Assembly (NCBI GenBank): GCA_947179485.1
Contig: OX359246.1
Span: forward strand, 22,010,001-22,074,000
Direction: 5' to 3'
DNA: 64,000 nt
From: Allacma fusca
Taxonomy: Eukaryota > Arthropoda > Collembola > Symphypleona > Sminthuridae
Part shown: positions 1 through 10,279 of the stretch, piece by piece
How positions within the stretch are numbered: position 1 is the stretch's first letter
How the letters are laid out: each line of letters begins with the position of its first letter
The notes under the pieces: model-generated
What the model was told of the DNA's origin: nothing
Seen by the model: the letters and a program-made list of their open reading frames with translations, nothing else
Databases searched by the model: none
Position numbers and translations under genes: made by a program

Positions 1-473
1 TCCGAATTATTCCCATCCAATTATAGTTTGAGGCAATTTTATCGGCTAGGAGTTCTGCCAAAACACGCTCGGTAGCTTCTTTTTCCCCTCTGCCTCCCGT
101 TCGTGTCAAGAATGGGACCTAAAATAATTAATAATTGATATAGGAAAATAATACATTGTGCTCAATATTGCCAACAAATGCAACAAATGTGGAGGTCAAA
201 GTTTACGTCAGCAGAATGAAGTACCAATAAATCAATGTGATTGTCAAAACTTAGATAACACTCTAAGTCGTCAACACTTGACATTTCTCTCAACGGAAGT
301 TCCGGACAGTCTTCTGGTTTTTGTACAGTTGAACCTGGTTGCGACTTTTGTTTCTTTAGGATCTCAATGACGTCGTCTATCTTTCGCTCCATTCTCTCCA
401 TGCGCCGCAATAAAATTTTGTCGATACCTGGGCCGTATGTTTATTAAATATTCATATAAAGATGGATTCATCG

Positions 474-536
<63 letters not shown>

Positions 537-1321
537 AAAATAATAACTATGAATTGAGTAGCTTTTACCTGCCCCACGACGGCTTGGAGTTTGAACATTA
601 GCATCTGACCTTTGCTCCTGTCTCAAAAAGTTAGATGTGGTTGGGGTCGTGTTAACATCGACAACCAAAATATCGTCTGCCTGTTCTAACGACCCACTTG
701 AAGTTGCCAATGTTTGCAAATGATTCTGCCTGACGAGGTCAATAAGTGCTGATGAAATATTTGGAGGTGATGGTAACCTTGCTACTTGCATCCGTTTTAC
801 GGGTGGACATTCTGGGTCCGATTCCGACGTTTCAGGCTCATTAAACATAGGAGAAGTGGGCTTTACCAAACTTGCAGGTTTTCGCTTCCTAGGGCAATTT
901 TTAATTTGCTTACAACTTTCAAGGTCCGAATCTTGAGCTGATGAAGCCGACCCGTCCTTAACAAGTTTGTCACGAAACTTCTTCGCCGCTTCAAAATCGG
1001 CTAAAATGTAGAATTGTGTACAAAATTAATAATAAAATTGGTTTAGTTCTAAAACTTTACCCATCAGAAGCATTTGTCATTTTAAATCTAGGTCTAATAT
1101 TTCTTACGTGAAATGAATTTCCCCAGGGCAGAATGAGACATCCAATTGGGTTTAGGGGATTCAGTTTGCTTAAACGCTTTGATGTAATTTCTGGAACCTG
1201 GCCAATCACAGTTTTGTAGATCTTCACTAAACCAGCACCTGGGAACAATTTCGCATGGAGTTGTTCCATCTGGAGCTTTGTCTTCAAAAAAGTCAACTAC
1301 CGCAAATGATACACCTGCCAT
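1..1321 (-). CDS. DUF4806 accessory protein of the transposon, four exons visible, 3' end outside window
   Basis: Exons on the minus strand: 1,321-1,108, 1,000-569, 427-225 and 118 to beyond base 1. All introns are GT-AG and the phases match exactly. The start ATG at 1,321 follows a good splice acceptor (CTGTTTTAG) by 7 bp, so a 5' UTR intron is likely. Exon 1 encodes the FAVVDFFED...EIVPRCWF...CDWPG N-terminal module usual in these proteins, exon 2 a Ser/Pro-rich linker, exon 3 a short charged coiled stretch followed by LPLREMSSVDDLECYL, and exon 4 RTGGRGEKEATERVLAELLA and then YNWMG. Exons 3-4 together form the DUF4806 domain. Its function is unknown. By position it may be the second gene of the transposon, comparable to plant TnpA (inference). 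No break is visible in the exons present. Confidence 0.75.
483..532. repeat. (TA)n microsatellite
   Basis: About 25 TA units lie in the second intron (568-428) of the DUF4806 gene. Confidence 0.95.
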
Positions 1322-1344
1322 TTTTGGTCTAAAACAGATAAGTT

Positions 1345-3384
1345 TTAACATGAATGGCAAAAGGGCACAATTACTACACATTTATCTTTTGTGGGAATAG
1401 CCACGAGCTTTTCAATTACATCTGTGTATTGAATGCAATGCAACTTTTGACTTTCCAATTGAGCCAGACATATTTTAAGTTCGTTGGAATCAAAAGGATA
1501 TCTATACAAACTTCCTACTGCATTTAATTTTTTACGAATTAGTATGATGTTATTGTCTTCCTGGGCAAAATTAAAAATCTGAAAAATATCTTCTGATTTA
1601 GTTCTACAGTAGGAGTCCTTTTGATTTGACGCCAGCGTAAATGATTTTCCAACGCATTTACGATAATGAGGAATTTTAGCACGAACCGTGGGACCGAAAA
1701 AATTTCTAATTTGTAGGCGTGGGTTTGTGAACTTCAATTTTTCCTGAATTGAACAATCTTCTTGTAATCTTCGATACACCTGCTGGAGGGGCTTATTTCC
1801 TGATCGCAACTTTCGTTTTAATTTATCCAAAAAACTCTCGAATGGAAAATCACTAAACGAGTCGAGATTACCGTGCAACATGGATTCTTCAGATAAGTGC
1901 AGCAAGTTGTGTATGTTGTATACCATGTTGATATCACCATAAAGGATTTTGTAATGTTTCACAAACAATTGAAGTAATTCTCGGGCAGCTGGGTATTTGC
2001 TTGAATTATTTTGTGCCAAAATTCGAATCCCGACACTTAAGAGTATAAAATTTTTGTAAACCTCTGGCTTTAAAATCCCTTTTAGTATAACAGGACCCAT
2101 ATAAAGTAGAAACAATCTGCATTCTGTTGCCTTCCATCTTCCGAACATTTCTAGTTCACGAGGCTTCCGTTGAAATTCACAAGGTATACATGCTTCAAGT
2201 TCTTGCAGCCGTTTCGAAATTATTTTAACTTCTACCGACTGCAGCCGTACCTTCAGTGGACCATGCATCCAAAGAGATATTAATTTTCGCACGGTTCATA
2301 AGCATACTAAATGCATATACTCCAGCGGAATTTGAGATATCATTTTCACGCCCAATGCCTCGAGGGGAGATTTTTCAATGTTGTATTGGGATATATGGTG
2401 CTCCTCTTGGCCTCGGGCTTCAAAACTATCGTCGGTTCGTAAAGTTGATGAATACTCTGGGAAAATAATTTTATTTGACCAATGCCCTTCCATTTCACAT
2501 TTCTCGCAACTAAAATAGCCAGTATGACCCTTGATGGATTTTATAAAGGACCGAGCAGGAGCATCGCAAATAAATAAACATTTGTTATGATTAATTGTTA
2601 ATTTTGTTTCGTTAACTATTAAGCCCGTTTCTAATAGCATCTGAAATTCTTCAACAAAATGTTTAAAAAAACTTTCAAGAGTTTTTGGCTTTGAATTCCC
2701 TAGATATATTTGTACCGTAAATGGATTACAATCTTGGCAGTCCTGAATTCTTGCTAAAATTGGCCAAAATGATTTTGTAGAACTGTTGCTGATTGGAATA
2801 CCATCAATGCTAAAATGCAGGGAAAGTTCAGTTCCTTGAAAAATATTTTCAGCTGTAAGTTTTTGTCGAATCCCGTTTTCTATTTCGATATATAAAAGTT
2901 CCCCATTGCAGCATTTTTTTAATGGGGCCATACCAGGAGTGCTTAGCAATGTTTTGGAACACTTAGGTAGATCCTGATGAAAGGGGCGAAGTATTTTTAA
3001 CAATTGCGTTAAGGACTGATGCTTGATTGATTCTTTAACTGCCCAGTTTTTTAACTGACTTTCAAATGATTCAGGCGAATTATCAACCCGTCTGTCGAAG
3101 TTGTCTTCACTTGATGAGATTGAGGAGTCGAAATTAATTTCACTGTCTGACATATTATCCGACGTCCCATCGACCTCATTTTCGGAAATGTCGCTTGTTG
3201 AAGAAGAATAGATTTGATGAGAACTAAAATTTCGTGAATCTTCAGTAGTTACAGAATCAACACTATGAGCTTTAGTAACACTTTCTTCTTGTAATAATTC
3301 CTGTTGAATTTGGAACATTTCGGCTTCTACAGCGTTGTTAACTATTCTACGGAATTGTCTTGGTCCCACTACTTTTTGGCCCAT
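1345..3384 (-). pseudogene. Tnp2/EnSpm-type transposase gene with one in-frame stop
   Basis: The frame runs about 680 codons from an ATG at 3,384 to TAA at 1,347-1,345. The N-terminal 120 residues are acidic and Ser-rich. Then come blocks I recognise from animal EnSpm-like transposases: SIDGIPISNSSTKSFWPILA, ICDAPARSFIKSIKGHTGYF with a following CEKC, PLEYMHLVCL, and near the C-terminus VYNIHNLLHL and LDSFSDFPFESFLDKLK followed by RSGNKPLQQVYRR. One TGA (2,298-2,296) sits right after HLVCL, where family members read on as a Gly before the VRKLI-like block; a single G-to-T change explains it. The frame is otherwise open on both sides. The stop codon lies only 23 bp before the ATG of the next gene. 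This is either a freshly dead transposase or a copy with one sequence error. Confidence 0.75.
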
Positions 3385-3619
3385 TTTAATATTGTCAAAT
3401 TTGATCAGCACTATACGATATATTTTCTGAAATATTTACCTACATTAAAAATAAAATTACCTCAAAATTGGACTTACCAAAAAAATAGATGACGGCTGAA
3501 TGACCTGAGCACAATAGTGAATATGAGCGGCATGCATACAGATGCAAATTATAGCGGCTTTGAAAATGGTGGATCGGGCTATTTTCTATTCTTATATGCG
3601 CATGCTTACTTTAGTTTGG

Positions 3620-3880
3620 GAACGTTTTTTTGACGTTCATGTTACGAAAATTTGGTACGTTCAAATGTCGGTCTAAGGTTAAGTATGTACGATCGCATTC
3701 AGTACTCTCGGGCGGACGTAAAACTTTTACGTCTAATAAACTTCGGTTGAACGTAACAAAATGTTGGACAATTTTAATTGTTCCATGGACGTCGTCTCAA
3801 CTTCATATTTTTACACTTACAAATCGTTTCGTTATATGCACGTGCTTTAACGTCCAGAACCTATTACTGACGTCCACAGT
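3620..3880. repeat. ACGT-rich subterminal repeat field of the CACTA-like element
   Basis: Ten ACGT cores (GACGT, AACGT, TACGT, CACGTG) occur in about 260 bp, where about one is expected by chance. They sit just inside the proposed terminus and outside the transposase gene, which is where CACTA elements keep their transposase-binding repeats. The binding role is inferred. Confidence 0.5.
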
Positions 3881-4169
3881 AGTAATTTTTCTACTAGGGT
3901 ATTATAAACTACATGGAATTTGGTTTAATGAACTTGGCCCAAAATGCAACTCTATATTCAAGCTTCGTACCAGTTAAAACAACAAAAACGGTAATCTGTG
4001 ATACACCTATTTGCATGGGGTTGAAAAAATATTCGAAGCTTACAGAAGCTGTGTCAGCAAACACGGGCTGGCTTGAAAATACTAGTCACTTTGATAAATG
4101 GTATTTAGATAAAATCCATAGCACAAGAACAATAGTAATTCGGTGCTTGAAAAAATTGAGAGATTCTAC

Positions 4170-5996
4170 TGTTACGACATTTATACATTTAGACATTTAT
4201 TTGTATTTGGTACGATCCATCGGATATTGTGTAATCATGTAAGTAAGAATAAGCTGACTCTGCATTACTATAATTATATATAAATGAGAGAACTTGTGTG
4301 AGAGGAAGAATCAGATCCGAGATAATAAAGCTAACTCTTGAATGAGAACAAGCTACGGAGAGATGAGCGTTAGCCTCATCTCTCACATACAGTACATTAT
4401 TTGATCCCGTACTCATCTCACAGCCAGCGAGCCCCATTCCCCAAATCCCCCTTCCCCCATAACATGGAGGAGGTGCGCGGGCCCCCCGAACTTCTTAGTT
4501 CGGCCGTATTAAATTTTTGAAAAGTTCTCCAAAATGTGAAAAATGGCAGTAAAGCCATCTCTTTGCCATATAATTGGCGCCAATGAAGACCAGTTACCCG
4601 GGCTCATCAACGATTGTATCATTAGGCTCGAAAAATCTTTTGTGAAAAACGATATCAGTGAACCTGAGAAAATTAAAAGTTTAGAGTCATATTTCGACAG
4701 ATTCAGCGAGTTTGACCAGATATTGTGTGAATATCATGAGATTGTTTTTCAGTGCAACATCTCTCTTAACTACAAAGGTTTACGTGAATGGTTTTTAAAA
4801 TACTACGATACTTTTGGGATTGCTGACGACATTTTGTGTGACGATTTTAGCGAAAAAAACCGACTCTCCGAATTACCAGATGAAGTATCTACAGACGTAA
4901 CGAATACTGTGAGTGCCAGCACAGAAGATGCGACTCATGCACGTATTGAACCGTCCAAGAAAATTGTCCAGCCGAAGCGACAATGCAACTCAGTTTTACA
5001 GAAGCAGCCAAAGTCGGTCCAGAAACTAAGAAAAGTCACACCCAAGGTACGTCCACATCTCAGAAAAAATTGCAGCCATCCATGTAAAGCAGCCAAAAAG
5101 GTCATCTCGTCACGTAAGAATTGGAAGCGCCCTTATGCCAGAAAAGGTCCAGTAAATGTAAGTCGAACTTTTGGCAAAAATTTTCATCATACATTCAAGA
5201 GCTCCAGGATGAATCATCCCAATGAGCATTCAAGATTGTGTCATCATATGAAAATTCCTGACATTGGAATCATTGCCCGAGATTCACCCCGTAAATTGCT
5301 GAGGAGGTAGCCCCGTGTGAAGTTCAAGAATTTCATGAATTCCCTATTCAACTCCTATGTCCACGACCTGGAATGCTGACAACGACCCTAATTTTAATTT
5401 TTGCCACATCAACAGTTTTGCCCAATCACCACAATGTAATTTGATCCCTTGTTTATAGTTTTGTCGGGACGACAATTTTTTAAATACAGGGAGAGATATG
5501 CATTGAATGATTCATGTTTAAAATTATTTGTTGATTATTACTTATAAGAAATTTAGTATGTAATTATATTTATGATTCTGTGCAAATTGAAATGGTATAA
5601 GATCTTGCTACTATTTGTTTATATGATTTAAAATGATGCGGACATCATTTACTGTCCGAGGGGAATGTTACGACATAACTCTATTGAGACACTGACATGA
5701 AGTCACTCTTTGTAATGTGCATGATAATCAAATAGTATTTGGTACGATCCATCGGATATTGTGTAATCATGTAAGTAAGAATAAGCTGACTCTGCATTAC
5801 TATAATTATATATAAATGAGAGAACTTGTGTGAGAGGAAGAATCAGATCCGAGATAATAAAGCTAACTCTTGAATGAGAACAAGCTACGGAGAGATGAGC
5901 GTTAGCCTCATCTCTCACATACAGTACATTATTTGATCCCGTACTCATCTCACAGCCAGCGAGCCCCATTCCCCAAATACCCCTTCCCCCATAACA
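4170..5996 (+). mobile_element. Small non-autonomous LTR element, BEL/Pao-like (fossil)
   Basis: Two terminal repeats (4,170-4,464 and 5,666-5,996) begin TGTTACGACAT and end CCCATAACA, with a CTAC duplication on both sides (4,166-4,169 and 5,997-6,000). A purine tract (GAGGGGAA) precedes the right repeat. The repeats are almost identical over their shared 265 bp, so the insertion is young, but their first 35-70 bp do not match. The interior is only 1.2 kb, with one frame (next feature) and no recognisable pol region, so the element is broken or was built as a non-autonomous derivative. The TGTTACGAC start is common in BEL/Pao elements; the family call is tentative. Confidence 0.7.
4543..5310 (+). 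CDS. Unrecognised internal reading frame of the small LTR element
   Basis: A 255-residue frame lies between the two terminal repeats. The first 110 residues look like a helical, mixed-charge domain. Residues 140-255 are strongly basic (repeated Lys/Arg with Gln, His, Ser), as in a nucleic-acid-binding tail. No zinc knuckle, protease or polymerase motif is visible. It could be a reduced gag-like protein or captured sequence; I do not recognise it. Confidence 0.45.
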   Translation: MAVKPSLCHIIGANEDQLPGLINDCIIRLEKSFVKNDISEPEKIKSLESYFDRFSEFDQILCEYHEIVFQCNISLNYKGLREWFLKYYDTFGIADDILCDDFSEKNRLSELPDEVSTDVTNTVSASTEDATHARIEPSKKIVQPKRQCNSVLQKQPKSVQKLRKVTPKVRPHLRKNCSHPCKAAKKVISSRKNWKRPYARKGPVNVSRTFGKNFHHTFKSSRMNHPNEHSRLCHHMKIPDIGIIARDSPRKLLRR

Positions 5997-6166
5997 CTAC
6001 GAGTTTAAAAGGCAGCTTGGGAGACAAAATTATTTGAATCACAGAAGAATTCACGAGCTCGGAAACTAAGCCATTTACTTTAGAGCATGTATTTTTAGGG
6101 TTTTTGTGTCTTATTGTTGGAATTGTTATGGCAACTGTTTCCTTTATTTATGAATTTAAGAATTGA

Positions 6167-8140
6167 CCAACGCAACATCCCAGCAACAACATTTCTTCAA
6201 TTTCAGTGTCCTTAATTGTTTTTTATTTCTACCACTCTTTACTGTCATTTACTGCTGTCATATAATCTATATTGCTTCTGAATAAAACATAAGGGAAAAT
6301 TTATTTCGTCAGCAATGAATTATACACTTGTATAATCATAATAGAGGAGTTCGAGATTACAGAATATGTAGGGATCTGTAATCGGAATGGAGTCCTGAGC
6401 CGTAAAGCTCAAATATTCATGAATATTTAACAACTTTGACCCAAATCCGTGTTTATGATTTACCTTTATCTATGTTCTAGTGGGAAATATATCTTTCAAC
6501 ATTTTAGTTCAGTATCTATTAATAATAATTATTTGAATTTATTAGAAATGTCCCTCTCACCACCGTCATTTGAAAAAAACCTGCATGCAGCATGACCCCT
6601 AGGCCAAATTACAAGATTCAAAGCATTTAAGTGAACGATATGGTCGAAATTCAGAAATTTAGGTTAATTTTGATAACTCTGTAGCGACCATTTATCAATG
6701 AAAAATATACCCATCGTAAAGGGTTTTTAGATCGAATTTAAAGCAATGTATTAAAGTTAAAACCTAGAGAACATAAAAATTAACTAAAGCTTTCTTTTAT
6801 GCAAAAAAAATTAGTGCCGCTTTTGGGGCACTCTGGAAAACATGGAATGGAAGGGAATCTTGGAAAAAGCAATACAGGCATGGACAAATGTTGTTTTCCT
6901 TTATGCCCCGTTTACATTGCCAGTTCTGCAAGCAAAACGTCGCCTCTGAAAGTATTTACTTGCAGCGCTGCAAGTTCTGTTCACATTGGTCGCCTCTACA
7001 AGCATTTTGCTAGCAAGAAACAGTAATGGAATTCCAAGCAATGAGTATTGACTTTCAAGCAGGTCACTATGTATTGGAATTAAATTGTCTCAGAAAGGTT
7101 AGGATTAATTGTTAATAATTGGTTAATGAAAACTTCCACGTAATTATTATCCATAATATTTTCATTCGTTCCGAACTATCCCCCGCAATATTAATCTGTC
7201 TGAAAATTGGAACGTTTTCCACTCCAACTCCAAAGTTACCTCCTGCAATCTAACAAAACATAAAAACTCGAAAATAGAAATATTGATCGGGCTAAACATA
7301 CCAATATGGATTTTTATCAAATTACAAAACAATAAAGTAATACTAAGTATTTTGTATACGCAGTCTGGATATTTGAGACACGACTATGGTCACGTATATC
7401 AAATAAATCCCATTACGATATATAGGAATCTTCAATAATACAGACCCACTAGCTAGATACTAGAGCATATTTCATGTGCTAGTGATTCTAAAATCATAAA
7501 CCGTCAACCTGCTTTGGGGAATACGGGAGAATATTCCAGCAGGGTAATTGATATTGTCAATTATTTGAACTACTTCGTTTGTTTCAGGAAACTTGTAGAA
7601 TAATATTCTGATTGTGAGTATAGTGTAAAAACATGCTAAGAGTTATTTTTGTAAAAGAAAAGTAATTAAAAAATAGCATTTGCGATTATCTTGTAAATAC
7701 TCAATTTAGTTATATCTTGTCAACAACAATTGTAATGGAGTCAGACTTGGAAAACTGAAAAATAAGGTTTGCCTTAGAAAATAGGTTGCCTTACACAAGT
7801 TTTTGTCACAGTTTTTCCATTTTTGCTCTCGGGTTTCAAAAATTTTATTATTGACTAAAATGGGTTTTAATTGAAATGAACTCGGTTAAACGGTACTTAA
7901 CGGTCATGAACAAATTTTGCTACAATATCAGAACACTGAATTATTATTCAAATATTTCAAAGCCCAGAACTTCGTAACATATGCCATTTAAAATCTGTTG
8001 GTTTTGAGGAACAACACGGCTTTCAGTACCTCGTCCTTCATACTGCTTCGTAATTTTTTTACGTAACGTAACGTAAGTGGAATTTTATCATATAATCTAA
8101 ATCTTCCAACATGTTGTTCAACTGGAAACAGAAGCCGTAT
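6167..8140. other. No gene recognised
   Basis: AT-rich spacer between the first two IR relics. No frame longer than about 75 codons, and none with recognisable content. A short palindrome-containing patch near 6,905-7,015 repeats the words TTCTGCAAG and TCGCCTCT but could not be bounded. Confidence 0.6.
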
Positions 8141-9010
8141 GTAACATATGGAAAATTAAAGATACCCCAAATGAAAACCCATTCGGAGACTTGATCATCT
8201 ACGGCATTGTATTTCGCTATGGAAATTCCGATGTGTGCACTGCTGTAGGAATCCACGGACCCTCCGAAGAGCATACAGAAAATGTCTGTTTTATTTTTGT
8301 TTTACGCTATCAGTGTAGCATTTTTCAACTGTAATTTCATGAGCTTCCTAACGTACCCCGATGTTGAGCAAGTGACTGAGATCCCCCAAGAATTGCCAAC
8401 TATGACGGACTCTGACAATAAATACTAACTCAATTTTCGGGGAGGTGCAAGTAAACTATTCCTCCAATACGCGACCAACCCAACGTACGTAAAGATCCGA
8501 AATCGAATGGAACGTGTCGAAGGGAAACAAATGACTCAAGCAATGGTGGAAACCGTTGGGAAAGAAGTTGCTATAATAAACTACATGGCATTTGGTTTAA
8601 TGCATTTGACCCAAAATTCAACTTTGTATGAAAACTTTATTCCATTTAAAATACCGAACACCACATTCTACGATACACCTGTTTTCATAATTTTGGAAAA
8701 ATATTCCAACCTTACGAAGTCCATGTCATCAAACATTGCCTGGCTTCCAGATACGACACACTTTGATAAATGGTTTTCGGAATCATTTCATATTAGGATA
8801 ATATTTGGAATTCGTTGGTTAAAGAAAAGAAGATCGGGGCTTTGAAATACACTTTGGAGAACAGGATCCTCAGAATCAATGCAGAATCCAGGAGCTCACA
8901 AACTACAAACTAAATTATTTACTTGAGAGCTTGTTTGCTACAAGGGTTGACTTGTATGATTTTATGGTTTTACAATTCTTGCAGTTTCCTTTTGTTTTCA
9001 AATTTTGACC
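8140..9010 (+). pseudogene. Ionotropic receptor pseudogene b
   Basis: Homology to the IR gene at 25.3 kb starts near the end of the first membrane segment and runs to the last membrane helix. The pore and third membrane segment are recognisable around 8,200-8,340. The S2 lobe is open from 8,507 to 8,845 (TQAMVETVGKEVAIINY, LPDTTHFDKWFSESFH). Before it, a TAA lies in the IR frame near 8,428; after it, the frame ends at a premature TGA (8,843-8,845) and the last 150 bp are only recognisable as DNA. The first two thirds of the gene, including the signal peptide and S1 lobe, are absent. Confidence 0.8.
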
Positions 9011-9189
9011 ATAGTGAATTGGAATGTAAACGGAGATTTAGTATTGTCTACGGATAAACAGCAGCTTAAATTCAAATGAATGATCTGGACACAAATCTTT
9101 TCTACCTGTCTGGATTTAACGTTGTATCAAACGTTTGTGTAAAAATTTCTCCAAATAAAATGCATACTTTGTCAATTTGAAATGACGCT

Positions 9190-9690
9190 GTGAAACATGC
9201 AGAATATGAGATCACGACATTTAAACAACTGAAATTAAACTTATTGGTGATGATTTGCAATGGGAGACAAAACATCAGCCAAAGACACATTATTACTAAA
9301 GTTAGGAAAACTGAGGTTAATTGACAATGCCAGCAGCCGATTCCAAAGTTGTTGATAAATCTCCAAACGGATAGCATATTAGGAAAGAGCGTGAAAAACT
9401 ATTCAGGTAGATACTTTTCTTGGATTATCGAAATTTCAACTTGTCCAAGTTAAAATTTGGAATTTCGCTAATCCCAGAGAAGGATTAATCGGATTACTTG
9501 TTCATTGCTTTTCCAAATATGCTATCCATTTTGAGATCCGTCAACAACTTTCGAATTAGCTGCTCTCATTGTCAATTAACCTCAATTTTCCTAACTTAAG
9601 CAATGATTACCATCGCCGTGCATTAAGTTTAAAGCTAAAATTAAATGCTAATCACGAGACTAATATTCCAGACTTCGCAACGTTATAATG
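9190..9690. repeat. Long imperfect inverted repeat
   Basis: The segment about 9,190-9,385 read on the minus strand matches about 9,515-9,690 read on the plus strand. Shared words include ATATGCTATCC, TCAACAACTTT, CATTGTCAATTAACCTCA and TTTTCCTAACTT. Identity is roughly 70-80% by eye, with a spacer of about 130 bp. It is probably a foldback-type transposon relic or a local inverted duplication. The 91-codon frame in the left arm is not conserved in the right arm and is not called a gene. Confidence 0.65.
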
Positions 9691-9989
9691 ATAATAATAC
9701 GTATGAAGTAAATCTTTGGCCGATAGGACCTTCGGCAGGTGTTTTGACGCACACTATACACTTGTTTAATTTTTAAATTCAAATTCATAGAATCATCGCT
9801 CCCCATTGTGACACCCCAGTCGTTTTTATAAGGTTATAAGGAAAACGTTTGTATAAAGACAATCGTTGAATCAAGAATTGACTGCGTCTGAAAATACATA
9901 TTTTTATACGATATAATGTCACTGACAATATATAGGACATGTACAAAACCATGAATGTCAATGTTCTGGCCATTTATATTGGTTCGTTA

Positions 9990-10278
9990 CTGGTCTGGCA
10001 CAGTCTGGTCCAAGTATTGGACCAGGTCAGATGCAATTGGTCTAGTTTCAGGACCATACCAGACCTAAAGGACCATGGTCCTGAAAGTTTGTAAAATAAA
10101 TAATAATTTATTCTTTAACCAAATTTCATGGAAAAATGAATAATATTATTTCTGGTGCTAAAACGAGAATTTCGTTGAATAAAATGCGATTAATTAATTG
10201 TTCTCAATGGTTTTCTGGACCATGGTTTGGTCTAGGCCTAGGACCGGACAAATTCCTAAAATCTGCATAATACCAGAC
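9990..10278. repeat. Keyword-rich segment (GGTCTGG / CCAGACC)
   Basis: The segment repeats GGTCTGG, GGTCC, GGACCA and their complements many times on both strands at its two ends, with an AT-rich middle. This is the same build as the proven hAT elements at 34.4-36.6 kb. Clean ends and a target duplication were not found. The right-hand continuation (ATACCAGACC) appears at 20,312, beyond the two later insertions. Confidence 0.45.
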
Positions 10279-10279
10279 A

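Larger units (their letters stand above)
1..3899 (-). mobile_element. CACTA/EnSpm-like DNA transposon, right-hand part, cut by window edge
   Basis: The block holds a Tnp2-type transposase gene and a DUF4806 gene, both on the minus strand, and ends abruptly at about 3,899 where IR coding sequence homologous to the copies at 8.6 and 39.9 kb resumes. Read inward on the minus strand, the end is CCCTAGTAGAAAAATTACTA, close to the CACTAGTAGAAA type of terminus (inference; the first bases differ). The 280 bp next to it (3,620-3,880) hold ten ACGT cores, which would suit a subterminal repeat field of the kind known in CACTA elements. The other end lies beyond base 1, so length and target duplication cannot be checked. 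The family call rests on the transposase and is moderate. Confidence 0.6.
3900..6166 (+). pseudogene. Ionotropic receptor pseudogene a (C-terminal part, split by insertions)
   Basis: Bases 3,900-4,169 and 5,997-6,166 are homologous to the last 170 codons of the IR copies at 25.3 and 38.4 kb. The first part encodes the end of the S2 lobe (FGLMNLAQNATLYSSF, SANTGWLENTSHFDKWYLD) and the second the last transmembrane helix region up to a TGA at 6,166. The two parts meet at a duplicated CTAC that flanks a small LTR element. The N-terminal three quarters are replaced on the left by the CACTA-like element and would lie left of the window if still present. Within the second part the frame is uneven compared with the other copies. 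Clearly not functional. Confidence 0.8.

Noticed and set aside
4189-4437. 82-codon minus-strand frame, repeated almost identically at 5,703-5,969
   Set aside because: It lies inside the two terminal repeats of the small LTR element, antisense to it. The duplication is explained by the repeats, not by a gene pair.
6905-7015. Patch with repeated TTCTGCAAG / TCGCCTCT words and a TTGCAGCGCTGCAA palindrome
   Set aside because: It resembles a small transposon end, but no inverted termini or target duplication could be found.
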